Positions 1-8,502 of a stretch of 64,000 nucleotides of DNA are shown here, piece by piece (the first letter of the stretch is position 1; every line of letters starts with the position of its first letter). The stretch is taken from positions 287,486 to 351,485 of the forward strand of contig NZ_JYFC01000004.1 in the NCBI RefSeq assembly GCF_000938265.1. Direction: 5' to 3'. The DNA is from Agreia bicolorata. Lineage in GTDB: Bacteria; Actinomycetota; Actinomycetes; Actinomycetales; Microbacteriaceae. Under the pieces are notes generated by a model. The model was not told where the DNA came from. It was given only the letters and a program-made list of their open reading frames with translations, and ran no database searches. The position numbers and the translations under genes are program-made.

Positions 1-490
1 CGTTGTCGCTGTGGTAGCGCCGACTCCACGGATTCGACGGCCAGATGTTGGCGAAGAGCGCGTGCCCGAGCCCCATGCGCAGCGAGGGGATCGCGCGGGC
101 GGAGGGGTAGATCTCACCATCTGTTTCGACCAGCGGCCCGACTGCGCCGATTCGGGCATCCGATTCACCGACCCTCACCAGCTCGTCGATCGCGCCCGGC
201 TGGATCTCGATGTCGGGATTGCTCACGAGTATCCAGGGGATATCGGCGGGCAGGCTGTGGACGGCCGCGTTCATGGCGCCGCCGTACCCCAGATTGCCCG
301 TCATGGGCAGGTAGGTGACTCCGTAGCGTTCCGCGAGTTCGCGCACCGGGGCTCCCGCCTCAGGCCGGTTGTCGGCGACGACAGCGTGCAGCGGTGCGGT
401 GCTCGCTACGTCGAGCGACGAGAAGAAGCCATCGAGCACACCCTCGGAGCCATAGCTGACCGTGACGACGCCGGTCTTGGCGGCGGTCAC
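1..490 (-). CDS. Glycosyltransferase family 2, WbbL/rhamnosyltransferase-like (3' end cut by window edge)
   Basis: Reading leftward from a GTG at 488-490, the frame stays open to the window edge and translates as a GT-A glycosyltransferase N-terminus: the first strand reads TGVVTVSYGSE, followed by a VVADNRPE segment (the DN position of rhamnosyltransferases), a GNLGYGGAMN loop and the metal-binding-type SNPDIEIQPGA segment. The enzyme would transfer a nucleotide-activated sugar, possibly dTDP-rhamnose, to a lipid-linked glycan at the inner membrane face. The GTG overlaps the stop of the preceding gene as GTGA, so it is the last visible member of a seven-gene leftward operon. The C-terminal half is outside the window. 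The sugar specificity is inferred only from similarity to WbbL-like proteins. Confidence 0.85.
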   Translation of the reverse strand, partial: MTAAKTGVVTVSYGSEGVLDGFFSSLDVASTAPLHAVVADNRPEAGAPVRELAERYGVTYLPMTGNLGYGGAMNAAVHSLPADIPWILVSNPDIEIQPGAIDELVRVGESDARIGAVGPLVETDGEIYPSARAIPSLRMGLGHALFANIWPSNPWSRRYHSDN

Positions 491-1638
491 GAGCGGGCTC
501 CTGCAGCGGCGAAGGCGCGGGAGTACACCGCGGCGCACTCGCTCCAGGTGAAGCGGGAGCTGCGAGCGAGTCCGGCAGCCGCCAGTTCGGCTCGACGGTC
601 AGGACTATCTAGCAGGGCACGCATCTCCGTCGCAAGCGAGTCGGCGTCGGGCTCGGCGTAAGCGACGGCATTGCCGCCGACTTCGGGAATGGAGAGACGC
701 CGCGTCGTCAGCACAGCCGCACCGCTCGACATCGCCTCGAGCACGGGCAGGCCGAATCCCTCACCCAGGCTGGGGTAGACGACGAGTTCGGAAGCCCCCA
801 GGAAGGCAGAGAGCAGCTCGAGCGGCAGATATCCGGCTTCGATGACGGGGCGTTGCTCGGGAGCCAGACGCGCGTTGAGGTCGAGTGCCTGGTTGGCGGC
901 CTCGTCCCACCCCCGGGCGCCCGACAGCACGAGCACGGGTGTGGTCGGGTCGGCCTCTCGGAGGCGGGTGTGTGCGGCTATGAGCGTTGGGATGTTCTTG
1001 CGCGGCTCGATCGTTCCCAGGAATGCGATCCAGGGCTGGTCGGGGTCGAGACCGATCTCGCGCCTGGCATCGACTATGGCATCCGGCGAAGGCGGTGCGA
1101 AGACACCGGGGTCGACGCCGAGATAGCCGACGTCGATGGTGCCCTGGGCATGCGCGACGTAGCGCTGAACCTCGTCCGCCGTGGCTCTGCTGGCCGCGAC
1201 CAGCCGATCGGCACGCGCGTTCGCCCAGCGGATCCACGTGCGGAAGAAGACGCCTTTCAGACTCGAGTGAGCCTCTGGAGAGCTGAAGAAGGTCGCGTCG
1301 TGCAATGTGACCACTCGCCGGGCACGGGTCACCAAGGGAAAGGTGTAGTGCGGAGAGTAGATTACGTCGGCGCGGCGGCGACGAGCAAGAGCCGGAAGCC
1401 CCGTCTGCTCCCAGAGGAACCGCCCGCCACGTTGCGAGACGAGCGCCGGAGCGACGAGGTAATTGTGGCCCGGAGCAACGTCGTGAAAAGCAGGGATATC
1501 GTGCCGCTTCGCGACGACGTCGACGAACTCGCCGTTCTGCTCGAGGCCAGAGAGCAGTCCTGAAATGAAACGGGCCACACCTCCGTGGTTCGGGGGGATC
1601 GACGTGGCGTCAAACAGTACGCGGGGTGAGGTCTTCAC
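487..1638 (-). CDS. Glycosyltransferase family 4 (GT-B fold)
   Basis: 383 residues beginning MKTSPRVLFDATS. I chose the GTG at 1636-1638 over an upstream in-frame ATG at 1662 because an excellent GGAGG lies six bases before it and the upstream residues (MMTRRRDV) are not conserved-looking. The protein shows the GT4 layout: a glycine-rich N-terminal loop (NHGGVARF), the linker motif FLGTIEPRKNI, and the donor-binding EX7E-like segment SLGEGFGLPVLEAMSSG near residue 300. Such enzymes are retaining transferases using nucleotide sugars, commonly GDP-mannose or dTDP-rhamnose. It overlaps the upstream DUF2142 gene by 29 bases and the downstream GT2 by four, indicating one operon. Donor and linkage cannot be read from sequence. 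Confidence 0.9.
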   Translation of the reverse strand: MKTSPRVLFDATSIPPNHGGVARFISGLLSGLEQNGEFVDVVAKRHDIPAFHDVAPGHNYLVAPALVSQRGGRFLWEQTGLPALARRRRADVIYSPHYTFPLVTRARRVVTLHDATFFSSPEAHSSLKGVFFRTWIRWANARADRLVAASRATADEVQRYVAHAQGTIDVGYLGVDPGVFAPPSPDAIVDARREIGLDPDQPWIAFLGTIEPRKNIPTLIAAHTRLREADPTTPVLVLSGARGWDEAANQALDLNARLAPEQRPVIEAGYLPLELLSAFLGASELVVYPSLGEGFGLPVLEAMSSGAAVLTTRRLSIPEVGGNAVAYAEPDADSLATEMRALLDSPDRRAELAAAGLARSSRFTWSECAAVYSRAFAAAGARS

Positions 1639-3187
1639 GACGTCCCTCCTTCTCGTCATCATCGAACGGATTCTTCGTCAGGTGCAATGACATCACAACG
1701 ACGAAGAGCAGGAGGGAGCCCACGACGAAGAGAGCTGCTGAGAGTATGACGCCTCCCGGGGGCGACCAGGCGGGCTCAGTGATCATCTGTTTCCACGCTG
1801 TCGAGCTTCCGACGGTGAAGCGATGGAGTGCGCTCACGAATGCGTAGCTCTGCGCGTAGACGAAGGCGACCGCAATCACGACGACGATACGGGTGGGGGA
1901 GCCGACCGAGCGGATGGCTCCGCTTGTGCGGCGCGGGATCGCGCCCGCGACCACCGCTGCCAGTCCGAATGCCAACATGGTCAGCGTCGGCAGCCCGTAG
2001 CGCCCCTGCCAGATGTATCCGCCGGTCGTGATGAAGGCGGCCTGGATGAGCGGAGGCACGAAGAAGAAGCACAGAACCAGGGCGACACCGAAGACGGCAC
2101 GCCTTCGACGCAGCAGATAGATGGCGGCCAGAACGAGAGCGCCAAGCAACACGGTCCAGACGACGATGGTCGTGTCGGGAACCGGAGTGTCCATCCAGCC
2201 GAAGTTGCCGATCATGTCGTTGCCGTTGGTGACGCTCAGCGTGATCATCTTCATGAAGCCGAAGAGCGGGCTGCTGCCCACGTCGGGAAACACCTCGAAG
2301 CCGTCGGTGGATGACGGAGTCGTCCTCGCGTCGACGGCGAGGCGGGTGCTGATCGGGTTCCACGCGACGGCGGCGATGGCGACGAGCGCGACGACAGTCG
2401 AACTCACGATGACGGCCCGATTGCGCAGCAGGGGCGCGAGGCCTCGCCAGCCCACGAGGAGCAGCGGAAGCGCGATGCCGAGGGCGACCCACAGCGGCGA
2501 GACTGTGCGGGCGCCGAGTGCGAGCACCGCCGAGACGACCAGGATCGTCAGTCGCTGGGCGAGAAGCTGCCGATCCGGATGCAGCACGATCGACAGCGTG
2601 GCCGCGAAGACGGCCAGGCTACCTGAGATCTCGAACGCGCTCGGATTGACCACTCCGTTGACGTAGATCACCATGGGCGTCAGCGCGACGAGCAGGCCGA
2701 CGGCTGGAACGGATCGTCGTTTCCATCCGGCGATGAGCATAAAAGCGCAGGCGAGCATGGCCGACGAGATGAGCGCCGAGACGACGCGTACACCGTAGAG
2801 GCCCGTCTCTCCGGTCAGGAACAGGCTGGGCCAGCCGACGACGGCGTAGTAGACAGGGTTGTTGTAGCCAGCCGATGTCTCGGTCGTGACCGTCTCGGAA
2901 CCTGAGCTCGCGAGGCCCGGCGCGCATCCGGCATCCTGGTTGAGGTCGAAGCGATAGCAGTCTTGCGTGGCCGTCCACGCTGCAGCGCGGGGAACGTCGA
3001 CGATGTTGCCGGTATCGCCCTGCGGCCCCACGAGCACACCGCGCACGACCGAAGCGGCCTTGATAATGTGGGCCGGCTCGTCTGGACCTGAGCCCAGCGG
3101 CGACGCGAGGGCCCACGCGATCGACATCAGGGAGAGCGCGACCCAGGCCGTGAGAAACACTCTCCAGTGCGCGGTCTTGCTACGCAT
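1610..3187 (-). CDS. DUF2142 polytopic membrane protein (copy 1)
   Basis: 525 residues with about a dozen hydrophobic helices. After the first helix comes an acidic loop, SGPDEPAHIIKAASVVRG, the hallmark of DUF2142 proteins. A second conserved patch, NGNDMIGNFGWMDTPVPDTT, lies in the middle. It is a clear paralogue of the gene immediately upstream (3180-4733): the two share the acidic loop, the GPQG segment and the GNFGW.DTPVP patch, so they arose by duplication. The molecular function of DUF2142 is not established. The Asp-Glu pair in the first outside loop is what GT-C glycosyltransferases have, and the operon supplies a lipid-linked-sugar type enzyme, so an extracytoplasmic sugar transferase is a reasonable inference. 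The ATG overlaps the previous stop by eight bases. Confidence 0.88.
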   Translation of the reverse strand: MRSKTAHWRVFLTAWVALSLMSIAWALASPLGSGPDEPAHIIKAASVVRGVLVGPQGDTGNIVDVPRAAAWTATQDCYRFDLNQDAGCAPGLASSGSETVTTETSAGYNNPVYYAVVGWPSLFLTGETGLYGVRVVSALISSAMLACAFMLIAGWKRRSVPAVGLLVALTPMVIYVNGVVNPSAFEISGSLAVFAATLSIVLHPDRQLLAQRLTILVVSAVLALGARTVSPLWVALGIALPLLLVGWRGLAPLLRNRAVIVSSTVVALVAIAAVAWNPISTRLAVDARTTPSSTDGFEVFPDVGSSPLFGFMKMITLSVTNGNDMIGNFGWMDTPVPDTTIVVWTVLLGALVLAAIYLLRRRRAVFGVALVLCFFFVPPLIQAAFITTGGYIWQGRYGLPTLTMLAFGLAAVVAGAIPRRTSGAIRSVGSPTRIVVVIAVAFVYAQSYAFVSALHRFTVGSSTAWKQMITEPAWSPPGGVILSAALFVVGSLLLFVVVMSLHLTKNPFDDDEKEGRREDLTPRTV

Positions 3188-4733
3188 TCGGCCCGACTAC
3201 CTCAGCACGGCGCTCTGCTGAACGGATGCGGAGTACAACGACGGCCAGCGCAACGAGGCCTATGGCGAAAATACCGAGCGAGAGCATCACTCCTCCCGGT
3301 GGAATCCACTGCGGGTCGGTGATCAGCTGCTTCCACGAGGTGTCACTGCCGATCACGTTTCGGCGCATGGCCTTCAGGAAGCCGTAGCCCTGGCCCGCGA
3401 CGAAGCCGACGAGAACGGCGAGCACCAGGCGGGTGAGAGCGTTGGACTTCGGACGTAAATTCTGTATGGATAATCCCACGAGTGCGCACACCCCGAATAC
3501 GAGCATTACGAAAATGGGCAGGCCGTAGCGGCCTTGCCAGATAAATCCGCCGCTGGTGATGAAAGCGGCCTGGATGACGGCGGGAAGGAAAAGCGCGAGG
3601 AGCAGTAGGGTGGCCCCGACGACAGCGCGCCGTCCGCGCAACAGCACGAAGCCGGCGAGCAGGATGACGCCGAGAAGCATGGTCCAGATCACGATCGTCG
3701 TCGCGGGAACAGGAGTGTCCAGCCAGCCGAAGTTGCCGATCATGTCTGCTCCATTGGTGAAGGTCAGCGTCACCATTTTCACGAAGCCGAAGAACGGACT
3801 CTGGCCCACGTCGGGGAACAATGTCGTGATGACCGGAGTCGCGGGGGTGCCCGCCGCGGCATCCGTAGCGAGCCTCGTGCTGATCGGGGTCCACGCGATT
3901 GAGAAGGCAGTGCCCAGCACAATGATTGCCGCGGAAAGCAGGACCGCGCGCCTTCGGAGCAGCGCCCCGAGTTCGCGGCCCCTGAGCAACAGCAGGGGCA
4001 GGACGATGGCAAGGGCAACCCACAGTGGCGAGATCGTTCGCGTGTTTGCCACCAGGACAGAGACGGTGACCAGAACGATGGCTCGTTCGCGAAGCATCCG
4101 CTCATCGGGTTGCGACACGATGGTCAGCATGGCTACGAACGCGGTGATTGCGCCCGAGATCTCGAACGAGCTCGGATTCACGAGGCCATTGACGTAGAGC
4201 ACCATCGGCGTGATTGCAGCGATCAGGCCAATCGCTGGGATGGTAGGTCGCCGCCACGACGAAACAAGCATAAACGCGAGCGCGAGCATGCCGGACGAGA
4301 GGATCCCGCTCACGATGCGCACGGCGTAGATACCTGTTGAATCGGAGAAGATCAGCGTTGGCCATCCGACCAGAACGTAGTAGACGGGATTGTTGTAGCC
4401 AGCAGTCGTGGAACCAAGAACTGTCTTGGCCGGGTCGCCTTCGACCGCCGGTGCACAGTCGGCGGGCACAGTCGGTTGAAAGACGAAGCAGGTCTGTGCG
4501 TTGGTCCACGAGATGTAGTTCGGGACCTCGACCTCGTTGCCGTACGTGCCCTGCGGTCCGACGAACTCACCGCGGACGACGGACGCAGCTTTGACGATAT
4601 GCGCTGGTTCGTCCGGACCTGACGATATCGGCGAGGAGATCGCCCACGCGGCGGCGAGCAGCGAGAGCGCAATCCACGCGCCGGCAAATACGCTCCACCG
4701 GCCTCCGCCGGCCCTCGGCAAAACCGAACTCAC
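3180..4733 (-). CDS. DUF2142 polytopic membrane protein (copy 2)
   Basis: 517 residues. The open frame extends upstream to 4991, but that part is a shadow of the DUF2304 gene. The GTG at 4731-4733 overlaps the DUF2304 stop as GTGA, has GGAAAGAG in front, and starts directly before the first hydrophobic helix (WSVFAGAWIALSLLAAAW). The acidic loop SGPDEPAHIVKAASVVRG and the GNFGWLDTPVPATT patch match copy 1. Multiple transmembrane helices run to the C-terminus, which ends in a short basic tail. It sits between DUF2304 and copy 1 in a tightly overlapping operon. Role unknown; a GT-C-like transferase using polyprenyl-phosphate sugars is inferred, not shown. Confidence 0.88.
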   Translation of the reverse strand: MSSVLPRAGGGRWSVFAGAWIALSLLAAAWAISSPISSGPDEPAHIVKAASVVRGEFVGPQGTYGNEVEVPNYISWTNAQTCFVFQPTVPADCAPAVEGDPAKTVLGSTTAGYNNPVYYVLVGWPTLIFSDSTGIYAVRIVSGILSSGMLALAFMLVSSWRRPTIPAIGLIAAITPMVLYVNGLVNPSSFEISGAITAFVAMLTIVSQPDERMLRERAIVLVTVSVLVANTRTISPLWVALAIVLPLLLLRGRELGALLRRRAVLLSAAIIVLGTAFSIAWTPISTRLATDAAAGTPATPVITTLFPDVGQSPFFGFVKMVTLTFTNGADMIGNFGWLDTPVPATTIVIWTMLLGVILLAGFVLLRGRRAVVGATLLLLALFLPAVIQAAFITSGGFIWQGRYGLPIFVMLVFGVCALVGLSIQNLRPKSNALTRLVLAVLVGFVAGQGYGFLKAMRRNVIGSDTSWKQLITDPQWIPPGGVMLSLGIFAIGLVALAVVVLRIRSAERRAEVVGPNA

Positions 4734-5095
4734 GGCTCTTTCCGAATCGATTTCTCGAGTTCTTCGATTCGAAGCTGCTGGAGGGTCGCGGTCTCGGCGA
4801 GAACACGGGTCTTCGTCTCGAGATCGGTGAGCTCGGCGCTGTGTTGGATTGATACCAGAAAGAGCACGGCCATGCTCACAAAGAAGATGAGGTTGGTCGG
4901 CACCGCGACTCCGACGAGGCTTGCGGCCCAACCGAGAATGTCGGGAAACAATCCCACGAGAAGAGCGAGCGTACCAGCGAGCAGCCACCATACGGCGTGG
5001 CGTTCGCGCAGTCGCCGCCGACGCAGCATCTCGATGACGACACCGAGAGTGAGTAGGGCCGATAAAACCCCGAGCAGGTATGTGGCGATGGTCAT
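4730..5095 (-). CDS. DUF2304 small membrane protein
   Basis: 121 residues: three hydrophobic helices (residues about 3-20, 33-55 and 65-82) followed by a charged, heptad-like tail (ELTDLETKTRVLAETATLQQ). This is the DUF2304 pattern. DUF2304 proteins usually sit directly after a dolichyl/polyprenyl-phosphate-sugar type GT2, as here, where the ATG overlaps the GT2 stop (ATGA). It is probably the membrane partner of that enzyme, but its own activity is unknown. Start and stop overlap both neighbours by four bases, giving strict translational coupling. Confidence 0.85.
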   Translation of the reverse strand: MTIATYLLGVLSALLTLGVVIEMLRRRRLRERHAVWWLLAGTLALLVGLFPDILGWAASLVGVAVPTNLIFFVSMAVLFLVSIQHSAELTDLETKTRVLAETATLQQLRIEELEKSIRKEP

Positions 5096-5829
5096 CGGGT
5101 CGACGCCTCCGGGGGCAGGATGACGGGCGGGCGGAGTAGGGCGATGAACAGCGCCATCACCGCACGGCCAAGATAAATTGCCGCCTTGAGGGGGTTGTGG
5201 GATGGGCGTCCGCCAGCGCGAGGGCGCATGGCGACGGCCACCTGGCTCACCGTGAGGCTGGCCCGTGACGCGATAACGAGGGATTCCACGGTGTCGCCCA
5301 GATACTCGGCGGGGTAATGCGCGGCGAATAGTCTCACAGCACGTGGGCCGCTGGCGCGAAACCCCGACGTCGTGTCGGTTAGCCGCGTACCCGCGAGCCG
5401 GCTGAGGATGCCCGACAACATCAGCATCGCCCAGCGACGGGGTCCTTGCACCGAATATTCGCCTTCTCCGGCGAAGCGCGCACCGAGAACGAGATCGTGT
5501 GTGGCGAGCTGCTCGATAAGAGCGGGCACACCCACTGGGTCATGCTGTCCGTCCGAATCGATCTGGATGACGTTGTCATAGCCGTGCTCGAGCGCGTATT
5601 TGAAGCCCACACGCATTGCTCCGCCAACGCCGAGGTTGAACGGCAATGACGCGACGATAGCTCCAGCCGCGGTGGCCTTTGCCGATGTCGCATCGGTTGA
5701 GCCGTCGTCGACGACGAGGCAGTGAATGCCGGGAAAAGTGCCGAGAACTTCGCGAACGACGTTGCCGACGGCCTCTTCCTCGTTGAATGCGGGCATCACA
5801 ATTAGTGTGCCGTCGAAGGGGGTGGGCAT
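5092..5829 (-). CDS. Polyprenyl-phosphate sugar synthase-type glycosyltransferase family 2
   Basis: 245 residues of the DPM1/GtrB-like GT2 class: VMPAFNEEEAVGNVVREVL at the N-terminus, nucleotide-binding VVDDGSTDAT, a GVGGAMRVGF loop and the metal site QIDSDGQHDP near residue 95. The C-terminus carries a hydrophobic segment (AVMALFIALLRPPVIL) that could anchor it to the membrane. Enzymes of this class move a sugar from a nucleotide donor to undecaprenyl/decaprenyl phosphate, making the donor for extracytoplasmic GT-C transferases. It starts with ATG at 5829, 45 bases after the preceding gene, and is coupled to DUF2304 downstream. The sugar (glucose, mannose or other) cannot be decided. Confidence 0.87.
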   Translation of the reverse strand: MPTPFDGTLIVMPAFNEEEAVGNVVREVLGTFPGIHCLVVDDGSTDATSAKATAAGAIVASLPFNLGVGGAMRVGFKYALEHGYDNVIQIDSDGQHDPVGVPALIEQLATHDLVLGARFAGEGEYSVQGPRRWAMLMLSGILSRLAGTRLTDTTSGFRASGPRAVRLFAAHYPAEYLGDTVESLVIASRASLTVSQVAVAMRPRAGGRPSHNPLKAAIYLGRAVMALFIALLRPPVILPPEASTR

Positions 5830-5874
5830 CCGACCATCATAAGCGCCCGCTGTGACCAGCGAGCAAAGGCGCGG

Positions 5875-6816
5875 TCAGCGGCGTGCGATCCGGTTGGCGA
5901 CGCTAGGCATGCGACCTTGCCTGCCGCGGACGCCGTCGAGCCATCCGGCGGCGATGAGGCGACCAAGGGTGAGCCTGTTGGGTGACAGCGCAAGCACAAT
6001 TGCGAAGTGCCGTGCATCGAGGAGCGTCTCCTTGATCGACCACGCGCGGTGCCGCGAGCCGAACGCCCGGTTCATCAGCACCCGGTTGCGTGCGATGTAG
6101 TAGTACCTGAACGGGGAGCTGCGAACGAGTGAAACGTCTCTGCCGCGGAACCGCAGGCGACGACCGAAGATCGTGGGATGGAATCGGCTGCCTAAAGAAT
6201 GGCTGAGGTGGGTGCCAGGGGCGAGCACAGTCTCGAAACCGAAATCGGAAAGGCGCATGAAGTACTCGGTGTCGACTGAGTCGATAAACAGACCTGCTCG
6301 GAATGGACCCGCGCTCCGCCAGACAGAGCGCGGGATGACCAAGCCCGACTGGATCGGCTCGAGCCCCAGTACGACCCCATTCCGCACCTCCGCGACGCGG
6401 GAGGGAAGCCCTTGGACGGAGTGCGGCGCGACCAGGCCGACCTGCACGCCGGCGGCCGTTGCCGCTTCAAACGCCGAGAGTGCACGTTCGACATAGTCGG
6501 CTTGGAGAGTCGAGTCCTGATCGAGCGTCAACACGAACTCTGCCTCCGGCGCCCTCGCAAATGCGGCATCGACTCCCGCATTGAGAGCAGATGCGATACC
6601 CGAGTTTTGTCCGAGCAGAACGATTTGGCAGCCTGCCGCGGCACAGGAATCCAGAATCTCGGTGACGTCGATCGTGCTGCCGTCATCGACGATGGTTACC
6701 GAACGAGTCTGCGATAAGAGCGAAGCGCATGCGTCGAGCAGCGCCGGTCCGGGATTGAACGCGGAGATAACGGCGACGACCCTCGTCGACGGGGCGCGTG
6801 CATGTGCTCGGGGCAC
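5875..6816 (-). CDS. Glycosyltransferase family 2, dTDP-rhamnosyl type
   Basis: 313 residues. The GTG at 6814-6816 has a perfect AAGGAGG five to six bases upstream. The GT-A features are VVAVISAFNPGP, TIVDDGSTID, LGQNSGIASALNAGV and the metal motif LTLDQDSTL. The second half contains the RfbF/rhamnosyltransferase-like stretch GLVIPRSVWRSAGPF and FIDSVDTEYFMRLSDFG, where D-x-x-D/E residues are typical of acceptor binding. First gene of the seven-gene leftward operon; it is divergent from the GT2 at 6875, and the two promoters must overlap within 58 bases. dTDP-L-rhamnose as donor is the likeliest family assignment but remains inference. Confidence 0.88.
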   Translation of the reverse strand: MPRAHARAPSTRVVAVISAFNPGPALLDACASLLSQTRSVTIVDDGSTIDVTEILDSCAAAGCQIVLLGQNSGIASALNAGVDAAFARAPEAEFVLTLDQDSTLQADYVERALSAFEAATAAGVQVGLVAPHSVQGLPSRVAEVRNGVVLGLEPIQSGLVIPRSVWRSAGPFRAGLFIDSVDTEYFMRLSDFGFETVLAPGTHLSHSLGSRFHPTIFGRRLRFRGRDVSLVRSSPFRYYYIARNRVLMNRAFGSRHRAWSIKETLLDARHFAIVLALSPNRLTLGRLIAAGWLDGVRGRQGRMPSVANRIARR

Positions 6817-6862
6817 GGCGGCCTCCTTCTCGTCGGGTGCCTGAGGAGTTCTAACGGACGAA

Positions 6863-6874
6863 TACTATGGTGGC
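6863..6874 (+). promoter_or_regulatory. -10 box TACTAT for a leaderless GT2 gene
   Basis: TACTAT at 6863-6868 is followed by exactly six bases and then the ATG at 6875. No Shine-Dalgarno sequence is present. That spacing places the transcription start at the A of ATG, so the message is probably leaderless. No convincing -35 is visible. Confidence 0.6.
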
Positions 6875-7618
6875 ATGATCAGGGCGAGCGTGTGCATGGC
6901 CACCTACCGAGGCGCGCCGTTCGTGCGAGAGCAGATCGACTCGATCCTCGAGCAGCTGCATGCCGACGACGAACTTGTCATTGTGGACGACGCGTCGCCC
7001 GATGACACGGTGGCCGTAATCGAGCAGGTAGACGATCCCCGCATCCGGTTGCACACGGAGTCGGCCAACCGCGGATACGTGCGCACCTTCGAGAGCGCCA
7101 TCAGACAAGCGCGCGGCAAGTACATCATGCTTGCCGATCAAGACGACGTCTGGACAGCCGGGCGACTGGAGTTGATGATCACGCAGCTCGATACAAGTCT
7201 TGTCGTCGCCGGCAACTATTCGGTGTTGGGTGAGGAAGGTCGGATGCCTGCCAGGCGGCCGCTTCGGCCAGGCTACAACCGGCAGTTCGGCTGGAACACC
7301 CTGGCGATTCTTGTGGGCTACCGTCCTTACTTTGGGTGCGCGATGGGGTTCAGATGCGAGCTCGTGCCTGACCTCGTGCCGTTCCCGGAGATCTTCATCG
7401 AATCACACGACCTGTGGCTGGCTATCCTGGGCAACGCGACTCGCTCGATCTCGCACCTGAGCGATGTGGTCGTCGAGCGTCGCCTGCATGATTACAACGT
7501 CACTCCGCTGAAGTGGCGCCCCCTGGGGACAATCCTCACGGCGAGGTTGATGCTGGCCCGTGGCATGCTGATCGCCCGCCGGCGGGTGCGGATGCGGCCC
7601 CCACGCTCGATCGTCTAA
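6875..7618 (+). CDS. Glycosyltransferase family 2 (single rightward gene)
   Basis: 247 residues. N-terminal GT-A domain with SVCMATYRGAPFVREQI, LVIVDDASPDDTV, a NRGYVRTFESAI loop and the metal-site equivalent MLADQDDVW, the arrangement seen in RgpB/EpsE-like rhamnosyl or galactosyl transferases. The C-terminal part (SHDLWLAILGNATRS, VVERRLHDYN) matches that group. It is the only rightward gene between two leftward runs. Its stop codon interlocks with that of the convergent GT2 (TAA at 7616-7618 against TAG on the other strand at 7615-7617). Translation probably starts on a leaderless mRNA. Confidence 0.87.
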   Translation: MIRASVCMATYRGAPFVREQIDSILEQLHADDELVIVDDASPDDTVAVIEQVDDPRIRLHTESANRGYVRTFESAIRQARGKYIMLADQDDVWTAGRLELMITQLDTSLVVAGNYSVLGEEGRMPARRPLRPGYNRQFGWNTLAILVGYRPYFGCAMGFRCELVPDLVPFPEIFIESHDLWLAILGNATRSISHLSDVVVERRLHDYNVTPLKWRPLGTILTARLMLARGMLIARRRVRMRPPRSIV

Positions 7619-8502
7619 CGCCCGCCGAGAGCGTGGCGAAGCAACGCCCGTCGGCCATCCGCGTCGCCCCAGTGTAGGGCTGCCGGTAACGACCACAGTG
7701 CACTGAGCCTCGATGGAATGTGCCTCCGGGCGACACGGGCGGCCCGATGCCATCCCAGCGCCTCACAGCGATCGGCGGCTTCGTAGAACACGTCGCGCTC
7801 TTCAGCGAACTTCGACCCGTCGACGCCACCCAATGAAGAGACGCTTGCCGCGTGTCTGCGATAGTCGAACACGGTCTCATCATCGAGCAAAAGCGTTCCG
7901 CCCGAGAGCACGATCTGCAAGATGAGAGTGAGATCTTGAACAACTCGACGGTTCTCGCGGAAGCCGAACTCTCGCAGTCGATCGCTTCTCCAGCAGAGCG
8001 AGGGAAAGTAGCACCAGTTGCCGCGCAGCAGGCTCGTAGCGAGATCGTCGCCCCCGAGAAGTTGCGGCTTCGGGCCGCGAGGACGCAGGAGTGTTTTTAC
8101 TCGATCTGGTAGGGGCTCAGACGGATTTCCGTGCTCGTCAACCACCGAAACGCCAGGCTGGATGATGTCGACATTCGGGTATCGAGACCGCAAATTCGCC
8201 ACCCTCGCCACGTATCCGGGCCGCATCAGGTCGTCGCATCCCATTATTACTGAGAAGTCGTTCTCGATGAGCGAGACGCAGCGGTTGAAGTTGCCGCTCA
8301 CCCCGAGGTTGTGATCGTTGCGCAGGTAGGTAATGCGGGGATCGTCCAGCTCGCGCACCCATTGGCCAGCGGACAGGTCGGGGTATACGTCGTCGACGAT
8401 GACGAGACGCCAGTCATCATCTGTTTGCGCTCGCACGCTATCTACGGCAAGGCGGAACTGGTCGACCCTCCCGTAGAAGGGCATCAGGATGTCGAGAGTC
8501 AT
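7615..8502 (-). CDS. Glycosyltransferase family 2
   Basis: 295 residues. GT-A signature: MTLDILMPFYGRVDQFRLAV, LVIVDDVYPD, the loop NDHNLGVSGNFNRCV and the metal motif IMGCDDLMRPGY. The region after residue 150 includes a conserved CYFPSLCWRSD element. It overlaps the upstream DUF2142 stop by four bases (ATGA-type junction at 8499-8502) and ends convergently with the gene at 6875. Part of a three-gene leftward operon (11156 to 7615). Probably adds one residue to the lipid-linked cell-wall glycan; donor unknown. Confidence 0.87.
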   Translation of the reverse strand: MTLDILMPFYGRVDQFRLAVDSVRAQTDDDWRLVIVDDVYPDLSAGQWVRELDDPRITYLRNDHNLGVSGNFNRCVSLIENDFSVIMGCDDLMRPGYVARVANLRSRYPNVDIIQPGVSVVDEHGNPSEPLPDRVKTLLRPRGPKPQLLGGDDLATSLLRGNWCYFPSLCWRSDRLREFGFRENRRVVQDLTLILQIVLSGGTLLLDDETVFDYRRHAASVSSLGGVDGSKFAEERDVFYEAADRCEALGWHRAARVARRHIPSRLSALWSLPAALHWGDADGRRALLRHALGGR